Below, in pieces: positions 12,678 through 25,890 of a stretch of 64,000 bases of DNA. The translations under genes were made by a program, and so were the position numbers. This DNA comes from Musa acuminata AAA Group. Lineage: Eukaryota > Streptophyta > Magnoliopsida > Zingiberales > Musaceae. Location of the stretch: positions 9,194,501 to 9,258,500 of the forward strand of contig NC_088340.1 in NCBI RefSeq assembly GCF_036884655.1. The letters are read 5' to 3'. Position 1 is the stretch's first letter. Each line of letters begins with the position of its first letter. The notes beneath the pieces were generated by a model. It had not been told where the DNA came from and searched no databases. It saw only the letters and a list, made by a program, of their open reading frames with translations.

Positions 12678-12987
12678 CGCTTCGTTTTCTCGCTATATTT
12701 TTTCTTTCTTTCCGTGGGAGGAAGGATGGAGTGAGAGGGAAGGGAGAAAGCCATATATTGCTTCTACATCGGTCACGGAGTGAGGCGACGGGAACCGACC
12801 CGAGAGTTAACGTCTCCGCTGGAGTAGGATAGGAAGGAAGATGTCGCGGATTTAAAAAACGGTATCATCTTGGCGAGAGACCGAAGAGGGAAATAATGCT
12901 TTCGACTTAGTCGCGGGTTGGTTGCTAATCTTCTTGCTAATTGGCCCCTAAACCATCATTAACTCCACGTTTCAATTCATAAAGATC

Positions 12988-13079
<92 letters not shown>

Positions 13080-13912
13080 TTTTGAAATAGCATATTTTCC
13101 CATACAATTTTTATTATTGAATGTATCCATATCATGTTATGATTCATCGAAAACAGTTAATCGATTTTAATTGTGGTTAATATTGGCAAGTTCAAGTTAT
13201 ATATAACACTTGTATTACTCCAATATTCTTAGCATCATGATAATTTTTATAGTGTACACATGTTAATTGAAGTTTTAAATAGCAGTTAAAATGACAAATT
13301 AATTATAGGCATACATTACAGGAAAAAAAACGATCGATCTAAATGACACCAAGTAATATTTAATGAAGTTCTCAGATAATCATAACATGCCTTTACCAAA
13401 TCGAAACGTCTCTTAAGGACAAGGATTTATCTTTGTGTATGGGAGGCTTCTCATCATTTGATTATATTTAATCAACAGGAAAATACTGTATAAATGTAAT
13501 TATAGAAGAATCATGACAGCTAAATAATTTTCCATGAAAGGCTTAGGTTTTAAAACAATCTTTATAGTCCATTTGTTACCGGATCAGAAGCACATCATCT
13601 AACCAATTTTATTTATTTCCCTGAAGCAAGTACAGGTCTACTATATAGGATGACTTGAAAGAAGAACAAATAATTGAAAAGATAAATTTGATTTAAATTA
13701 TACATAAATCTGGGAATCAACTAAAACAAAGTTTCATGCTAATTAAAATCTTTTGATGTGTCTATGGAATTACATACACTAAAAATCAAAAGAATTGCAT
13801 ACTTATGATCGCTAAAGGAATATCAACATTCAAAAATGTCAAACAAAAGAAGATGAAGAAACCCTACCCAAATCAAATTGATAGGCAACCATAGAAAATG
13901 CACCATCTATGT
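12678..13912. other. Intergenic spacer between the TBCC and RABA4 genes, with a (TA)n(CA)n tract
   Basis: The first 250 bases should hold the TBCC promoter and 5' UTR (GA- and CT-rich). A compound microsatellite follows at 12993-13079: about 36 TA units and then 7 CA units. The rest is AT-rich and probably includes the RABA4 3' UTR. No further gene is seen. Confidence 0.7.
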
Positions 13913-16900
13913 CTACCCACAACACATGGATTTACTCTCACTTGGAGGCTCCTGCCCTGGAACTACTATCTGGGTTCCTTTGAGCAAGCTTGAGTTTCCA
14001 GTAGAGTCAGATTGGTCATTGGCGACAAGAGATTTCTTGCTTGTGATCCGATATATCTCAGTGAGCACAGTCACAAAGGCACCCTCGACATTTGTGGCCT
14101 CAAGAGCAGAGGTCTCCATGAAAAAGAGATTCTCGCGTTGGGCGAATTCTTTGGCATCCTCAATGGGCACTGCACGAAGACTTCCGAGATCAGATTTGTT
14201 GCCAATGAGCATTATTACAATGTTTCTATCAGCGTGTCCCCGTAGTTCATCCAGCCATCTTGCCACATGGTCAAACGTTTGACGTTTCGTTATGTCATAA
14301 ACCAACATTGCCCCCACTGCGCCTCTGTAGTATGCACTTGTTACAGCCCGGTACCTGTTGGTAATCATCATAGGGAATTGGAATATTAGATGTAAGGTGA
14401 ACATTAACCAGAAGCAGAAGTAAGGCAATTTATAGGAGAAGATGCTGACAGTCAGCTGCTATTAAGATGAACATTACTAGTGTTCAGTACTAAAGCATAC
14501 TCTTCCATCGAAGGTTCTTTATTCCAGAACTGCCATATTGCAAATGTACACTCACTCAATACTCACAAGATTAAATCCAGAAAAGTTGGTCTGAGTTGAT
14601 CTAGGGTAAAACAAGAACTTATATTTATCATTTTTTTCATTGCATTAGATAGCAGTAGCATCCAAGTTTATATTGGTCAATCTAAAGATTTTATTTTCTT
14701 TTTCATTAGCAAATATATTGTGGAATTTGGGTTACTGAAGTAGTAGGTTCGGGATTTCAATATTTTATGAGTTCCTGTTTGGTGCTCAATTAAGCAATTC
14801 TAGGCATATTTGGATAACCACGTAAGCAGGTATGAAGAACTTGAGTTGTTTTAGCAAATCATAGAGCTCACAACAATCAAGTCAATTTAAATATAGCTAC
14901 TAGTGTGATCGATTGGTAATCTGAAGGTGGTACATAAATTAAAGTTAATATTTGGCAAGGGTAGAAGATCATATATCACCCACCTCAAAGGCAAGGATTT
15001 CACAAGAGAAATGACAATCCAAAAGTGATCGAAACAAGTTTAAGCGATATAAGCACTACCTTGGTTTACTCCAGCTAATGAAAAGTAGCAAGGGCAAATT
15101 GTCATTATATAGTTGTTCCAATCTCATAAATATGTCTGGACCATCTCTTGGAAACATTTTATATTCCAGGTAATTCTCCAGCCACATATTTCCAAATATG
15201 ACAATAGCCCAAGTTACTTCTATAACAAAAATCTTGGTAGAGTACTGTATAAAGTTCATTTCCATTATTCAATAAGGAGCTCCAAAGCAAAATGCATTTA
15301 TTATGGTAGACTTAGGTGGAATCTTATTCACATAGATTCAACCATGTCTATAATTAGGCAAAGAATAAATTATCAAAGTCAAATCAGAGCCATCTCTAAT
15401 TTATGGTGCATACATTTTACTAATGTAAAGGTATAGATTTTTACTTTGCACCTAAAAACTAGTCTACTAAAGGACCAGAAAACAAAATTGTTTGTCGGTA
15501 CGGTTATTCAATTTTCCCCAAGTAGACATGACGTTCAGAATGCAATAATCTAATGGAGGGCAAGCAATAGTGCCATCATAAAGTGTAACTCAGATAAGTG
15601 TAACACCTAGTTAGTCTAATATTAAAAATAGGTTAAGACTAAAATTAACTTATAAGGATCTAATAATGGTTTGGACTAAACAAAATTAACAGATAAATCA
15701 TCTATACCAGATACACATATATAATTAAAAAAATCCAGCACTTCTATACTAAAACGAAACTGAGTGAAAAATGTAAGAGAATCCCAATTCTCAGTGGAAT
15801 ACACTTAGATCATTAGTAATGCTGAGCAAGATATCAATCATCCTTCATCCCATTACCTTTTATCTCAAACCAGAACGCAGCAAACATGATCACCTAGCAT
15901 GAAGCACTGTCTTTTATGATTGCACTCATTTCATTCCTCAATAATAATTGGCTGTCATGGCTCTTGAACCTATCTCTCATACACCAAACTTCTAAAGACT
16001 TAAAAGCATATATAAAATCCAGAGGAAGTTAACATGAAGATAGAGGAAGCACTTATCTGTGTAGTTGGGATAACTATGTCACAGCTCGAAGTATACTAAT
16101 GTGCCAGTGAAGTGTCAATAGCTATGTCCTGGCACAGCTAAAAATGGAATAGTATCAATTGTGCCAAATTCAAAACTATATTTCTAAAGCACTATATAGT
16201 TCACTTTTGTTACTAACTGTTAAACAAGAAATTAATATGCAACCTACCTACAATTTTCAAAGTCATTCTATTATTGACACTTCAAATCTTGTTAATACAT
16301 TTCGGATGTATTAACCACAGCATCAGTTGTAAAAAGCCAATGTACATTGGATCTCCACATGTAGGATTAAAAATCTTTAGACAAACTTATTTCTACAGAG
16401 GAATGGGTAAAATATAATTGTCAAAAATCACCTGACACTGTGATTTCTTTGGAACATTATTGAAGTGGAAGGAAGGGCTAGACTAATGTCTTATTACAAC
16501 CCTCGATCAAGCCAACAAGCACTGTTTGATGGTGCAAAATAGCTGTTGAATTATTAGTCTCTGTTGCAGGTAATGATTTCTGAACTAAACTGAGACTATG
16601 CATGCATTTTCTTCTAGTTGTGTTTGAATGTATATAGATGGCAGTCAGAATTTTGATTCCAGTTTGAATCGATGAAAGTCCTACAATGGACTAATTGGCA
16701 GTTGACCTTTGTTTTCTATTAAGGATTTTTATTCTACGCTCTGATATGTCTTCTGTTGAATTCCTCCAAATAAGTTTTTACTTAAATTCTTGAATCTATC
16801 CTATTCTTCCTCTTCATCTGATTGAAAATCAAAGCGAAAGTGACAAGTAAAACTGCGATGGATACGACAACAACAAGAATACACTCAAAGAAAGATCTTC

Positions 16901-17495
16901 ATAAAACATCAAAACCAAATTCAACCTTGTTGAAAATAGCTCTTGTAAGAGTGAACAGGATGTTCAGAATCAATGGAACTTGTATCAACAAGCATTACAT
17001 TTCCTCAACATCCGGTACACTAATCAGCATCTGATGCAACGTCCCTAAATTTTAAAGGATACCCAATAAATAAGGATGGATCTAAATTGAAATTTAATTA
17101 ATTATTGAAAGGAAATAACCTGCTCTCTCAAACGATCAAATGCATGAAGAAAAAGGATACAGGAAACGTCATCTTAATCAACCAAATCAGGACCCAAAAA
17201 ACACGAGAAAGAACAGAACGAAAAGGAAGTTTAAAGCGATGAAATTAATTAGAGACGACCTCTCCTGGCCGGCAGTGTCCCAGATCTGGGCCTTGATGGT
17301 CTTGTCGTCGATGTTGAGGGTGCGTGTCTGGAACTCGACGCCGATGGTGGCCTTGGAGTCGACGCTGAACTCGTTGCGGGCGAAGCGGGCGAGCAGCTGC
17401 GACTTGCCCACCGCGGAGTCCCCGATCAGCACCACCTTGAACACGTAGTCGATCCTCTGGTTGAACTCCCCGTACCTGCTATTCCCCGAAGACAT
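13913..17495 (-). CDS. RABA4: Rab GTPase of the RABA4 (Rab11) group, two exons
   Basis: Exon 1 is 17495-17260 and exon 2 is 14354-13913. The 2,905-base intron splits the Arg codon just after the WDTAGQE motif, and the product is 225 residues. All Rab motifs are present: the P-loop GDSAVGKS (25-32), effector T50 in the ATIGVEF stretch, WDTAGQE (72-78), NKSD (131-134) and ETSAL (159-163). The tail ends in CCG, a double-cysteine geranylgeranylation signal. [18 protein letters not shown] and [20 protein letters not shown] place it in the plant RABA/Rab11 clade, closest to RABA4. RABA4 proteins sit on trans-Golgi and recycling vesicles and direct secretion, for example in tip growth and defence. 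All catalytic residues look intact. The subclass number is from memory of family motifs. Confidence 0.93.
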
Positions 17496-17696
17496 CCTCT
17501 ATGTCTCTCTCTATCGATCTCGATCTCAATCTTGGTTCCAACGGAATCAATCAATCAATCGAGGGCGAACGGATCGCGGCGACGACGACGACCGCCAGCA
17601 CGACGAGGCAGAATCAGAAGACGAGGGATCGGATAGAAGAAGACGAGGACGAGGACGAGGACGACGAAGAAGAGAAGAATCTCTCTCGATCTACCA

Positions 17697-17704
17697 ATAT
17701 AAAT
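17697..17704 (-). promoter_or_regulatory. Candidate TATA box of the RABA4 gene
   Basis: The minus strand reads ATTTATATT about 205 bases upstream of the start codon. The sequence between is rich in TC and GTC triplets, as in many plant 5' UTRs. It is a motif-only call. Confidence 0.4.
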
Positions 17705-18114
17705 TATGATTCTCTCTTCAGGCGCCAAACAAACCAGGAAACGGAATCGGTTAGGTCTGGGTTTGTGGGGGGGCGGTGGGTGGGGGAGGTGTCGAGATCG
17801 AGATCGAGAGAGAGAGGGTGGTCGTCGATGGTGTGCTACTGTTACGGAAACGGGGCCGTTCTTAGACGAGCAATCCTTTTTTTGGCCACTCAAGCTAGTA
17901 CCCGCATGTACGTGTCTTTTCTTTGGGCTTTCTCATGTGGGACCCTTAAGCCAGACATAGAAGTCCGGGTGGTTTGTGGGTAACGCGGCAACGGGGTGCC
18001 GAAGTCCGATTCCAGGAAACAGTCTCATTTGCGTCGTGCTGTAACCCGTTTCATCTTCCTCCGTTCCCGTTATCATGCGAAAATTAAAGCGCCCTATACC
18101 AAACCAACGATTTA

Positions 18115-18149
18115 AAGAATGCTGTTGACCACTTAATAACTTACAATCT

Positions 18150-18189
<40 letters not shown>

Positions 18190-18258
18190 AATGCTGTTGA
18201 CCACTTAATAACTTACAATCTAAATTATATATATAAATATATATATATATATAGAAGG
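18115..18258. repeat. 72-bp tandem duplication containing TA runs
   Basis: AAGAATGCTGTTGACCACTT followed by a TA run begins at 18115 and again at 18187. The non-TA portion (about 40 bases) is identical in both copies, so the duplication is recent or is maintained by slippage. Confidence 0.92.
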
Positions 18259-18689
18259 TCAAAAATATTATATTAAATTTTGAAGGGACAGGGATCTGTT
18301 TTGCTTCTTGGATGCAGAATTGCTGTGGTCAAAGGCTTAGTTTTATTATATGACTCACATTATGGACATTTTTCACACCGATCGTAGCTCAAGCCAACTA
18401 TAACCAAAAGTCAACCATCGCATCTCATCACAAGTGGTCCTGACTGTGCTCACGCCTCGTGCGGTTGACTTGGTCTTCGCTGACACGGCAAGCCAAGTCA
18501 ACGCCAGGATCATCGTAACCACATTAAACAGGATAGAAGGGTATTCTCGTCCCTTCCCACCATCATATCCATCCGAAATGCTTTAGGATTTGCGTACGGA
18601 TCAGGTTTCGGCGATCAGCACACATGTACGATAACTTCAGCCCGTTCTATGTTTGTATTTTCATTTCGAGCACTTCCCGTTTCTTCTAA
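18259..18689. other. Upstream region of the PPR gene
   Basis: There is no coding signal. Several TTGAC and GTCAA words (W-box-like cores) occur at 18390-18510, but their number is not clearly above chance. I see no convincing TATA box. Confidence 0.4.
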
Positions 18690-21599
18690 ATGCACGGTCG
18701 AAGCCGCGTTTTCCTGCTCCGCCGTATCCACTTCAAAGACAGCGACCGCCCTCGCCAACTCTCCTGCCAAACGAGCCCGCCGCCGCTCCCGCCAGATTCA
18801 AACCTCAAACCCCTCTGCCTCCAAGGTCGACTCCACGAGGCGCTGTCGGGAATGGCTACGCTCGGCACCGAGGTCAGGTTCCACGGGTACGACGCCCTCC
18901 TGACCGCGTGCATCGACCGAAGGGCCTTCCTAGAGGGCCAATTGGTCCACGCCCACATGATCAAGTCCCAGTACCTCCCTTCCGTGTACCTCGCCACCCG
19001 GCTGCTCATCATGTATGTGAAGTGCGACTCCTTGAACGACGCTCGCCACATGCTCGAGGCAATGCCTGAAAGGAACGTTGTCTCGTGGACCGCCATGATC
19101 TCAGGATATTCTCAGAAGGGTCACCGCGCTGAGGCCTTGGAGCTGTTTGTTAAGATGATGGAAGCCGGTAAAGCTGAATATTGTTACTTTCTATTGCATC
19201 ATAATTATATTTGAATCTTCAGTTTGGGTAATTCCAATCATCTAGGTATCTATCACCTGAACCATTCAACACATTTATGGCAGGATAACATAGAGAAGGA
19301 ACATGTTCCACAGACTCAAGAGCTTGATGTTCTTGACAACCTTTACAAGTTTGAGTTATTACTACTTTAAAAAACAAGTATTTGGGTGCAATGCTTGATC
19401 TGTTCAAATGAACAGCTATTACATGTTCTCATAAATGATTTTACACATCATCTTATATCAAAGTTGTTTATATTAGTGATAGTAAAATCCATTAGTTGTA
19501 AATGGACCTATTTTTGTTTATAATAATTTGTGTCTATAACTCATAACAGATAAAGAGGGAAATTGCAGCTGCATCAGTTTCCTATCTTCTAAGTAGCTTA
19601 CAATGTTTAAGTTGATTTCCAGATGAATCTATCAAGATTTAGGGAACAGCTCAGTGAGAACATTTAAATTACCATCTTATATATGATATCATTCTTTAGA
19701 CATAATATCATAAGCTCTTCAAGACACAATGATTTGTTGTGATATAAAGCATAGAGAAGATATGCTTTTCTTCTCTTTCGTAAGGACCTTTTTCTTTTAG
19801 AATTACAGAGGGAGTAATTGGTGATGTAGTACTATACTCCTGTGTACCAAGAGAATTAACTACCTCAAATGCTTAAGGCAGTACCTTGATGGAGATTTGT
19901 ACCAAGAACCTTTTCAAGGTGAAGAGCGGAATCAACCACTGCACCAATTCCCGGTTGATCTCTTTAGTAAAAACCATAATCTTGTGTTGCTTTGTAGCTT
20001 ACAGAGCATCAACATTACTTCTATTGGATCTTTTGTTTTCTGTGTTCCCTGCTGACTTATTCCCAAAATAAGGATAGAAGAACTGGGAAAATCCAAATGA
20101 CTAGAGTCAAAATACATCAGATGCTGCTATATTGAATCTTTATCCCATGGCATGAATTCACAGGTCAATTGCCAGATGAATACACTTTCGCTACGGTGCT
20201 CACTTCTTGTACTGGTCCTTTTGGGCCTAAACATGGCAGGCAGATTCATTCCCTAGCACTCAAGACCAACTTTGACTCTCATATGTTTGTTGGGAGTTCA
20301 TTGCTTGACATGTATGCAAAGGCCAGCGAAATCGATGATGCTCAGAGAGTCTTTGACATGTTGCCTGACAGGGATGTTGTTTCTTGTACTGCCATTATTT
20401 CTGGATATGCCCAGTTGGGTCTTGATGCGGAAGCCTTGGAAGTGTTCAAATTACTACATAAAGAGGGAATAGAATGCAACTACGTTACCTTTTCCTGTCT
20501 TTTAAATGCACTCTCTGGACTTGCTGCTTTGGATTATGGTCGACAAGTGCATGGTTTGGTAATCAGATGTGAACTTCCATTTTATGTTGTCTTGCAAAAC
20601 TCTCTGATTGACATGTATTCCAAGTGTGGTAGCTTAATATATTCAAGAAAAATCTTTGACAACATGCTTGAGAGATCTGTGATAAGTTGGAATGCAATGC
20701 TTGCAGGATATGGTAAGCATGGTTTAGGGAGTGAGGTTGTTCGTCTCTTTAAGTCCATGGTCCAAGAGGTGAGGCCTGATGGTGTTTCTTTTTTGGCTGT
20801 CCTGTCTGGGTGCAGTCACGGTGGATTGGTTGATGAGGGTTTAGATTTTTTTGACTTTATGGTTAATGGTCAAAGGATGAAACCAGATATAGGGCACTAT
20901 GGATGCGTCATAGATCTACTCGGACGTGCTGGGAGAATAGAGAAGGCTTTGGACTTAATGAAGTGCATGCCCTTTGAACCAACCACAGCCATGTGGGGTT
21001 CTCTTCTGGGTGCATGTAGAGTTCATGCTAATGTTTCCATCGGAGAATTTGTTGCTCAAAAGCTTCTCGATATTGAGCCAGAAAATTCAGGGAACTTTGT
21101 GATACTCTCTAATATTTATGCTGCTGCTGGAAGATGGCAAGATGTCGCCAGAGTCAGGGAATTGATGAAAGAGAGGACAGTGACAAAAGAACCAGGCAGA
21201 AGTTGGATCAATCTTGACAAAACCATGCATACTTTCTATTCCAGTGATCGGTCGCATCCCCAGAGGGAACAGATAAATGCCAAGATTATGGAGCTATATG
21301 AAAGGATCAAAGAAGCAGGTTATGTTCCAGACCTTAGCTGTGTATTGCATGATGTGGATGATGAGCAGAAGGAAAGCATCCTGCTTGGACATAGTGAGAA
21401 ACTGGCAATAGCTTTTGGGTTGATGGGCAGTACCCCTTGCAAGTTGATTCGTATTACAAAGAACCTTCGGATCTGTGTTGATTGTCACAATTTTGCCAAG
21501 TATGTGTCAAAGGTATATGCAAGATATATATCTCTGAGGGATAGCAACCGATTCCACCTAATTGTCAGAGGGACTTGTACCTGTAGAGACTACTGGTGA
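18690..21599 (+). CDS. DYW-class pentatricopeptide repeat protein, organelle RNA editing
   Basis: Exon 1 is 18690-19167 and exon 2 is 20164-21599, with a 996-base GT-AG intron between them that splits a Gly codon; the product is 637 residues. After a basic N-terminal presequence the protein has alternating P, L and S PPR motifs, with phrases such as VVSWTAMISGYSQKGHRAEAL, LLDMYAKA and VISWNAMLAGYGKHGLG. These are followed by E and E+ motifs and a full DYW domain. Zinc-binding HSEKLA starts at residue 569, CVDCH is at 597-601, and the C-terminal DYW is at 635-637. The whole protein parallels Arabidopsis At3g13770 (predicted mitochondrial), including its FHGYDALL and YVPDLSCVL stretches. DYW proteins bind RNA sequence-specifically and deaminate a target C to U; the target here is unknown. 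Exon 1 alone reads into a stop at 19214 if the intron is retained. Confidence 0.93.
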
Positions 21600-23428
21600 T
21601 TAAGCAATTCTTCTACTTATCTATATCATTGGAACTAGCATTGCCGAATCTTCCTTTTCAGGATTTATACCCTCTATCCGATGTTCTGCACGTTGGTTTA
21701 CTGCTGAAGCCATACAGATAAGCAAATGGAATTCATGTGGTCTCTGCCTCCTCGTTATAAGTTATCATTGGCTTTACTGCCTCATGTATTCATTGGGCTT
21801 CTGTCAATTCATAATTATAAGGTAAGGATGTCTGTTCAGAATCCAAATTTCATATTGTTGCGTTATATATATCTCTGACAAAAAAAAAAGGGCCAAAATC
21901 TAATACACTGACGTCTTGCTATCTGTTTTTTCAAAAGGATGTGGTGAAGTAAACCAGAATATTATTCTCAAAAGTGTTGAATCCATTTCTGTGATTGAAT
22001 ACAGAAAAAGAAAGTGGATCTCCTTAGTTCAACCGGAATGGGTCAATTCAATGATACAACTTTATTTTGGCAGGACATGGAGAAGGAAACCAGAGTATGG
22101 CAGGATGGCTTTCTCTTTTTGTCTTGTTACTTCACACACAGTTGGTATTTGGAAGGTGAGTGAATGTGTTGAGGCACGAAGAGCAGCAACTCTATTTTCC
22201 TACATTCTCAATCACTAAAGATGTGTGAATCGAAATTTATATTGTATTCTACTTTGCAACTGCAGCCGTGGCAATCCGTGCTACGGACAAAGTAGCAGTT
22301 CTTCTCTATTTCATTCAGGCTCGGTTCTTCCACCGGATGTTCTTCCTTTTGGCACAGGTAATTTTGCTGTTCTTTTAGCTGACAACAGAGCGTGTGGCAG
22401 CTGAAGTTGGCAACAAAGCTTAGTAGACCTTATGTTTAGTAAAGTACACGACGGTTCTTACAGATTGGGAAGCTGTGTATGATTTGAGGATCCAATTGAA
22501 GCCAATAGAATCACGTCTTCTCCAGCAGGAACTGCATCAAATCAGGGACTTGTGGGAAGCAATGAAAAGCTAAAGCTACTCGTTATGGACCGTCGACAAG
22601 CCATCACAAAGCACTCGCCCCCTTCCAGGGGAAAATGAGGGGCATCTACAGCAGCTGCATAGCGGAGAAAAAACAAGATACATGCACACATCTTGTCCAC
22701 ATCTCATTCGACAATAGTGAGACCAACAAGAGTAACGAAACATCAGTGAAATTGCCACCAAGAGACCATGTATCTTGTTAACAATTTCTGATGAACTATC
22801 TATTACCTTGTGGAGTATCAGCAAACCAAAAGAATGTATGTGTTCAATACAAGAGGGCCACATCTGCCATTGACTAATTACTGCACCATGCAGCAGGAAC
22901 ATGCACAAAAAAGCAGAAAAGCATTACAGTAAAACTGCAATACAGAACGAGTAAACAGATGGTTCGATAATATCCTGTCTTTCCTGGAAAACCACACTAC
23001 CTTGCTGTCAATAGAGGATGACAAGCAGTGAGTGATCTGCATATTAACATAACAGGCAGTCTTAACTTGTTATAAGATGGAACAAAAGATTGGGCATTTC
23101 CATGCACTATCTGATTATTACTAGGATCGATAGACTTGTAACATAATAACCATGAAACTAAGTCACAAACCTAACTAAAGCATAACGTTGTACTCATCCA
23201 CCATGCAAACCAGCACAAATTAAAGATTACACACCAGATCCAACATGCAAACCTTTTCCAATCAACAAGATAGAGGTTCTTGAGAGGCTGCAAGGATGCC
23301 CCATGCATCATTCCTCCAGCCATATATATAGGATCAAAGGACACCAACATCCAGCCAACTGACAGAAAAGGCATGATGATAACGTGGAGATCATCGGAAC
23401 AGAGTTCATTAACCTTTAACCCATATCT
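21600..23428. other. Convergent 3' region between the PPR and SAP genes
   Basis: This must contain the 3' UTRs of both genes. Short frames at 21916-22218 (plus) and 22576-22908 (minus) have no recognisable domains. No further gene is supported. Confidence 0.55.
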
Positions 23429-23950
23429 CTAGATCTTATCAAGCTTTTCGGCCTTAATGACAGGGTTTGCTTTGGCAATTGCATCCTGGGCCGCCTTTCG
23501 GTAGTCGAATTGGCAGTCGTGCTTATCCGAGTAGCGGTGCACAGCACAGAAAAGGTTCCCACACCGACAACTGAAACCAGTCAGACCAACGCGTTTCCTG
23601 CAGGTGCCACACCTGTTTGGACCCTCCTTCGCCTTTGCCTCTCCGGCCTCGTTTGAGGCTAAAGCATCGGATGACTGTGCTGAAATCACTTTCGGCTCCA
23701 TGGAGCCAACAGCAACAACAGCATTACCCGAAACGACGGGCTCTTTTCCACTGCCACTGCCATTGCCATTGCCATTCACGAGGCTGTCGATCGAGGATGC
23801 CGCCATCTTGGCCTGTTCCTGCTTGAGAATCATGTCCTTGTGGCACTTGGAGCACAAGTTCATGGTTGCGGCACTTCCGAAGAATCCACAGTTGTTGATG
23901 CAAAGGATTGGTCCTTCACGTGCTTGGCATCCGGTCTCATCGTGCTCCAT
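23429..23950 (-). CDS. SAP8: A20/AN1 zinc-finger stress-associated protein
   Basis: One intact coding exon of 173 codons. An A20 zinc finger lies at residues 12-36 with Cys 17, 21, 33 and 36 ([16 protein letters not shown]). A Gly/Asn/Ser-rich linker follows, then an AN1 finger at 113-146 with Cys 114, 117, 128, 130, 135, His 138, His 144 and Cys 146. The tail [13 protein letters not shown] and the MEHDETGC start match the plant SAP8/SAP4 group. Such proteins can act as ubiquitin-binding or E3-like factors and raise tolerance to cold, salt and drought. All metal ligands are present. The (GN)-repeat in the linker (GNGNGSGSG) is encoded by a GCCATT-type microsatellite. The coding region is preceded by a 5'-UTR intron (23962-24592), typical of stress-induced SAP genes. 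Confidence 0.95.
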   Translation of the reverse strand: MEHDETGCQAREGPILCINNCGFFGSAATMNLCSKCHKDMILKQEQAKMAASSIDSLVNGNGNGSGSGKEPVVSGNAVVAVGSMEPKVISAQSSDALASNEAGEAKAKEGPNRCGTCRKRVGLTGFSCRCGNLFCAVHRYSDKHDCQFDYRKAAQDAIAKANPVIKAEKLDKI

Positions 23951-23961
23951 TGCAAACTCTC

Positions 23962-24592
23962 CTGCATCACAGCAGCATAGGTTGAGAATAGGAAATATCT
24001 TTTACATCTTGATTAAGATCTAATAAGTAATATATCTAAGAACTCTATTTGATTCGCGCAACCCATAACCCCAGTCTAACCTTCGCACACCAAACAAACA
24101 AAAAAGAACACAACTTTGCTCCAGAAGAAGATTAAACTAACAAATAAATACTTTGTTCCTAAGCTCTCGACAATTTTGCTTGGGATAAGAAAAAAATTGA
24201 CATATAACACGAAGAAGAACAGAAGCCCACAGCAACCGCTGGCTATACCCTCAAACCAATTCCCAAACTCCTCGCGAACAGCTGAACTAACAAAAAGGGG
24301 CAGATTACACAAGTCAAATTCACATCTTTTTCATATTTAACGGAGTGGAATTCAATTATTGGGAATCTCTTGTATTTCTTGTTTGCAGATCCAAAGATCA
24401 GAGTCTAGGAAGGCATCTCTAGGAAAAATGAGCATCCAGGAAAAGTTCACGAGCACGGAATCATCCTTCTTCCATCGATTCGAAGTCCTTCTTCGTGATG
24501 AACAATAAAAAAGATACCCCAAAGATTAAAAGAAACAATTCATTTCAGCCAAAATTTTAAAACCTCGAACAATAAGGGGGAAAAAAAAGTAC
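23962..24592 (-). other. 5'-UTR intron of the SAP gene
   Basis: On the minus strand AAAAG is followed by GTACTT (donor at 24592), and the intron ends GATGCAG just 11 bases before the start codon at 23950. A second possible leader intron runs from about 24787 (AAG/GTTAGG) to about 24659 (GCGCAG/GGATC). Both are read from splice-site words only. Confidence 0.55.
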
Positions 24593-24894
24593 CTTTTGGG
24601 ATCAGCCCTCTTCGCGATTCGCCTGCGGCGATCTCCGCCAATCAAAACGCTCGACGATCCCTGCGCAGAGACGACAACAGAAGGCTTGTAAGCAAACGAA
24701 ACGCAGATCCTCCACCGGACGAATTGAATATGGAATTAACCATCAAACCAGTGCAGATAAAGGGGCAGGGAATCGAAGTCCTAACCTTCAGCGGCCGGAA
24801 ATCGCCTCGGAATCGTGGAATCGAGGGCTCCAAAAGGAGAGTTAAGGTGAGAGAGACCAGAATCGGAAAGGACAGAGGAGCCGAGGGGAGGAGG

Positions 24895-24902
24895 TATTTA
24901 TT
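24895..24902 (-). promoter_or_regulatory. Candidate TATA box of the SAP gene
   Basis: The minus strand reads CAATAAATACC upstream of the CT- and GA-rich leader. It is about 100 bases before the first candidate UTR donor. Confidence 0.4.
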
Positions 24903-25666
24903 GCTTCGCTGGCCATCGTTGCGTACATGAGACGCCCCCTTCTTCGCCGTGCTTATCTTCCAATGCTCCGCACAGGAACCTCTATGCGCGGGGCCGCATC
25001 GGCCGACCGGAGTTTGCTGCGTTGCGACGGCGTCGCCCACCGCGCTGCTGCTGCTGCGTACGAGGGGATTCGACCCGCGGGGGCATGGGCGGCAGAAAGG
25101 TCGCGTCGCATACACCTCTCTATGGGCGTACGACGTAGGCCAGCTTTAAAGCTGGCGCAGCCTACCTGTCTTGGCCGAGGCATCCAACAGCGAAGCAGCA
25201 ATCTCCAGTGGCGGAGAGCCGCGGGACCCATAGCGTACAGCGATCACAACCAATGGAAAAGCGATCCGTCCTGTTTGCCTAGAGAAAGTAGCCCAAGTTT
25301 AAAGGTCGTGCAAATGAGGGCTCCACCATCTAATTCGGATAACCCAAAAAATAATTAGATTCAACAAAATAATAAATTATTGGCTTTTATTTTTCTTAAG
25401 TCATATAATGATTGATACAGATAATAAATAAATAAAATGACCATATGATTGGTATCTAATTTTCCTTTTTTTTTTTCCATCAATATGGATGAATACACCA
25501 TCCGGTAAATTGATATCCATTAGTCTGATATATTACCAAATTTGATATTATCAAGATTTAAAATCTTGACTAAAATAATGTTTAGGTAGTGTATTAGTTC
25601 TTGTTCGAGTTGCGTTATGTTCATCATGTTGGGCCGTACTGGGCCAGTAATACATTGTTATCCACC

Positions 25667-25712
<46 letters not shown>

Positions 25713-25890
25713 CTCCTTTGTTGCCTGATTCTGAACTTGTACGCATGAAGAAAGGATGTCTTTATTCAACATGATTGCATGAAATAACACACAACGACAG
25801 AACGCAACCCAAACAACAAGAAGCAAACCGAGAACGACGCAAGCCAGACATGAAAGACTTCAGAAAAGGAGATCAACAGACTGTTCAGCT
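24903..25890. other. Spacer with a (TC)n microsatellite
   Basis: A GC-rich stretch (24930-25260) is followed by AT-rich DNA. A TC run lies at 25671-25709. Overlapping frames on both strands at 24927-25358 lack any family signature and look like chance open frames in GC-rich promoter DNA. Confidence 0.55.

Noticed and set aside
12457..12832. Several open frames antisense to TBCC exon 1 and its leader
   Set aside because: They are shadow frames over GC-rich coding DNA; the minus-strand exon has clear family motifs and a correct splice donor.
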